Shown in pieces: positions 4,850-6,160 of a stretch of DNA of 6,160 bases. The translations under genes were made by a program, and so were the position numbers. The stretch comes from an uncultured Chloroflexota bacterium (GTDB lineage: Bacteria > Chloroflexota > Anaerolineae > Anaerolineales > Villigracilaceae). The stretch is taken from positions 1-6,160 of the forward strand of contig CAILWD010000639.1 of the NCBI GenBank assembly GCA_903837815.1, in the 5' to 3' direction. The notes beneath the pieces were generated by a model. That model had not been told where the DNA came from and ran no database searches. It saw nothing but the letters and a program-made list of their open reading frames with translations. The first letter of the stretch is position 1. Every line of letters starts with the position of its first letter.

Positions 4850-6064
4850 ATGAATTTTTGGAATGACCCTTTGAAAGTAGCCGCGGACTGGCTGACCGGC
4901 GTCTTCGTCGGGTGGGGCATGAACGAGATCGCCGCCCACGTGCTGGTGGTGTTTCTCGGCATCCTTGTCCTGATCATCGTCCTGATGGTGATCGACATCC
5001 TTCTTGTGTGGATCGAACGCAAGGTGGTGGCGCGTTTCCAGGACCGCATCGGCCCGAACCGGCTAGGACCCTTCGGTCTGATTCAACCCTTTGCTGACAT
5101 TGTCAAATTGCTCATCAAGGAAGATACCACGCCGGATGGCGCGGACAAGGTTGTCTACAACCTTGCGCCGATGCTCTCGATGATGTCGGTGTTGATCCTC
5201 TGGGCGGTTGTGCCGCTTGCGCCCGTGATGACCGGCGTGGACTTGAACACTGGCTTGTTGTTCATCATCGCGGCGGGTTCGATTGGCACGCTGTCCATTA
5301 TTATGGGCGGCTGGTCATCGAACAACAAGTTCTCGGTCATTGGCGCGTTCCGTCAGGTGGCGGTGATGATTTCCTTCGAAGTGCCGATGCTGGCGATGAT
5401 GCTCATTCCGACCATCCTGGCAGGTTCGATGGGCGTGAATGCCATCATCGAAAGCCAGGATATCTGGTATGTCTGGCTTTCCCCGCTGGCGGCTGTGATT
5501 TTCATGATTGCAGCAATCGCCGAATTGGGACGTTCTCCCTTCGACCTCTCCGAAGGCGAATCGGAACTGGTCTCTGGCTTCAATGTGGAATATTCCGGCA
5601 TGAAGTTTGGCATGTTCTACGCGGGTGAATTGCTCCACGCTTTCACCTTCGGCGGATTCTGGAGCATCCTGTTCTTTGGCGGCTACCGCTTCTTTGGACT
5701 GGAACAGGTCAGTTTCATCTTTGCCATCATCATCCTGCTGGTTAAAGCATTGATCGGCTACTGGATCATCATGTGGGTCAAGTACACCATGATGCGTATC
5801 CGCATCGACCACATGCTTGCCTTTAACTGGAAATTTCTCACCCCCGTTGCCTTCGTCCTCGTGATGGTGACCGCGCTGATGAATGCTCTTATGCAGGGCG
5901 CTCCCGCCTGGTTATACATCGCTGGCATGATCCTCGCCAACGTCGTCGTTGCCTGGGTTTCGCTGGAAATCGTCCGCGCTTCTGGACGCAAGGAACGCGA
6001 ACGAATGGAGGGCGTCAGTCCCGCCCTGAGCGCAGTCGAGGGGGTTGCGGAGGCGCACCACTAG
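4850..6064 (+). CDS. nuoH: NADH-quinone oxidoreductase subunit H
   Basis: A 404-residue inner-membrane subunit of complex I (ND1 homologue). With the peripheral arm it forms the quinone chamber and begins the proton path. The key motifs are intact: ERKVVARFQDRIGPNRLGP (56-74) followed by QPFADIVKLLIKED (79-92), and the acidic loop AELGRSPFDLSEGESELVSG (224-243) with E225, D232, E235 and E239, then FNVEYSGMKF (244-253). The conserved body ends at about residue 385 with the last membrane span and GRKERERMEG. The remaining tail (SPALSAVEGVAEAHH) is not family-like and coincides with a palindromic repeat. The protein is about 80 residues longer than the E. coli subunit, partly from an N-terminal extension of about 20 residues. 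The adjacent genes encode other membrane-arm subunits; nuoI, its usual follower, is absent. Identification is secure. Confidence 0.97.
   Translation: MNFWNDPLKVAADWLTGVFVGWGMNEIAAHVLVVFLGILVLIIVLMVIDILLVWIERKVVARFQDRIGPNRLGPFGLIQPFADIVKLLIKEDTTPDGADKVVYNLAPMLSMMSVLILWAVVPLAPVMTGVDLNTGLLFIIAAGSIGTLSIIMGGWSSNNKFSVIGAFRQVAVMISFEVPMLAMMLIPTILAGSMGVNAIIESQDIWYVWLSPLAAVIFMIAAIAELGRSPFDLSEGESELVSGFNVEYSGMKFGMFYAGELLHAFTFGGFWSILFFGGYRFFGLEQVSFIFAIIILLVKALIGYWIIMWVKYTMMRIRIDHMLAFNWKFLTPVAFVLVMVTALMNALMQGAPAWLYIAGMILANVVVAWVSLEIVRASGRKERERMEGVSPALSAVEGVAEAHH
6024..6042. repeat. Palindromic repeat inside the 3' end of nuoH
   Basis: CCCTGAGCGCAGTCGAGGG, an imperfect palindrome with CCCT/AGGG ends, matches a short repeat (CCTGAGCG...CGAAGG type) that I recall as widely dispersed in some bacterial genomes, including Chloroflexota. 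It lies in frame in nuoH and encodes ALSAVEG (residues 392-398), beyond the conserved part of the protein. It may have been inserted at, or have extended, the original C-terminus. The recollection of its wider distribution cannot be tested here. Confidence 0.5.
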
Positions 6065-6117
6065 AGATTAGTAATTGGAGATTAGTAATTACCAAGCACC
6101 AATTACCAATCTCCAAT
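6064..6117. repeat. GAGATTAGTAATT direct and inverted repeat
   Basis: GAGATTAGTAATT occurs twice with a 14-bp period (6064-6076 and 6078-6090). The stretch 6074-6090 then pairs with 6101-6117 over 17 positions with one A-C mismatch, around a ten-base loop (6091-6100). The first copy begins on the last base of the nuoH stop codon. The element fills nearly the whole nuoH-nuoJ gap. It lacks a U-run and is AT-rich, so it looks like a dispersed intergenic repeat rather than a terminator; the single-strand form would be a long weak hairpin. Confidence 0.7.
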
Positions 6118-6133
6118 CACCAAAGGATTTTCT

Positions 6134-6160
6134 ATGACAGCAGAACAAATCATTTTCCTT
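6134..6160 (+). CDS. nuoJ: Probable NADH-quinone oxidoreductase subunit J (5' fragment)
   Basis: Only nine codons lie in the window (MTAEQIIFL), running off the right edge. AAAGGA (6122-6127) sits six bases before the ATG. A short polar start leading into a hydrophobic segment resembles NuoJ (ND6 homologue) proteins, and the position after nuoH fits a complex I cluster. NuoI, the other usual follower of NuoH, is a soluble ferredoxin-like protein and would not normally start this way. The call rests mainly on context and a short N-terminus. Confidence 0.6.

Noticed and set aside
1..6160. CRISPR array, tRNA/rRNA or insertion sequence
   Set aside because: No regularly spaced repeats with unique spacers, no transposase-like frame with terminal inverted repeats, and no cloverleaf or rRNA-like sequence was seen.

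Overview
This window reads as a chromosomal segment of a bacterium with moderately GC-rich coding sequence and AT-rich, repeat-laden intergenic DNA. The likely source is Chloroflexota, probably class Anaerolineae. That placement is an inference. It rests on the character of the APC permease and complex I proteins, on TATAAT-type promoters, and on short palindromic repeats (AATCTGTG units, GAGATTAGTAATT units, a CCTGAGCGCAGTCGAGG palindrome) that I associate from memory with such genomes. No rRNA or other strict marker is present. All supported genes lie on the + strand.

Layout. Positions 1-394 hold no convincing gene: an AATCTGTG repeat at the left edge, a good sigma70-type promoter (175-202) and a roughly 185-nt leader. 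Then come a calcineurin-like metallophosphoesterase (395-1333), a 617-residue APC-superfamily permease (1457-3310), a block of two tandem triloop hairpins flanked by a short direct repeat (3311-3394), a 47-residue single-span membrane or secreted peptide (3404-3547), and a 230-residue lipoprotein that overlaps it by ATGA (3544-4236). A second transcription unit follows: a dyad-rich promoter region (4276-4363), nuoA (4395-4748), an intrinsic terminator (4766-4804), nuoH (4850-6064), a repeat-filled spacer, and the first nine codons of what looks like nuoJ (6134 to the edge).

How the genes relate. NuoA, NuoH and NuoJ are all integral subunits of the complex I membrane arm. Their succession without nuoB, C, D, E, F, G or I suggests a locus devoted to the proton-pumping arm, with the peripheral arm encoded elsewhere. 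The first four genes have no evident functional link to complex I. The small peptide and the lipoprotein are probably translationally coupled and may work together at the cell envelope.

The most notable items are the lipoprotein with both a lipobox and a C-terminal transmembrane segment, the membrane-arm-only nuo order with an internal terminator, a palindromic repeat translated as the C-terminus of NuoH, and the density of distinct palindromic repeat types. I found no convincing evidence of a defence system, CRISPR array, transposon or RNA gene.
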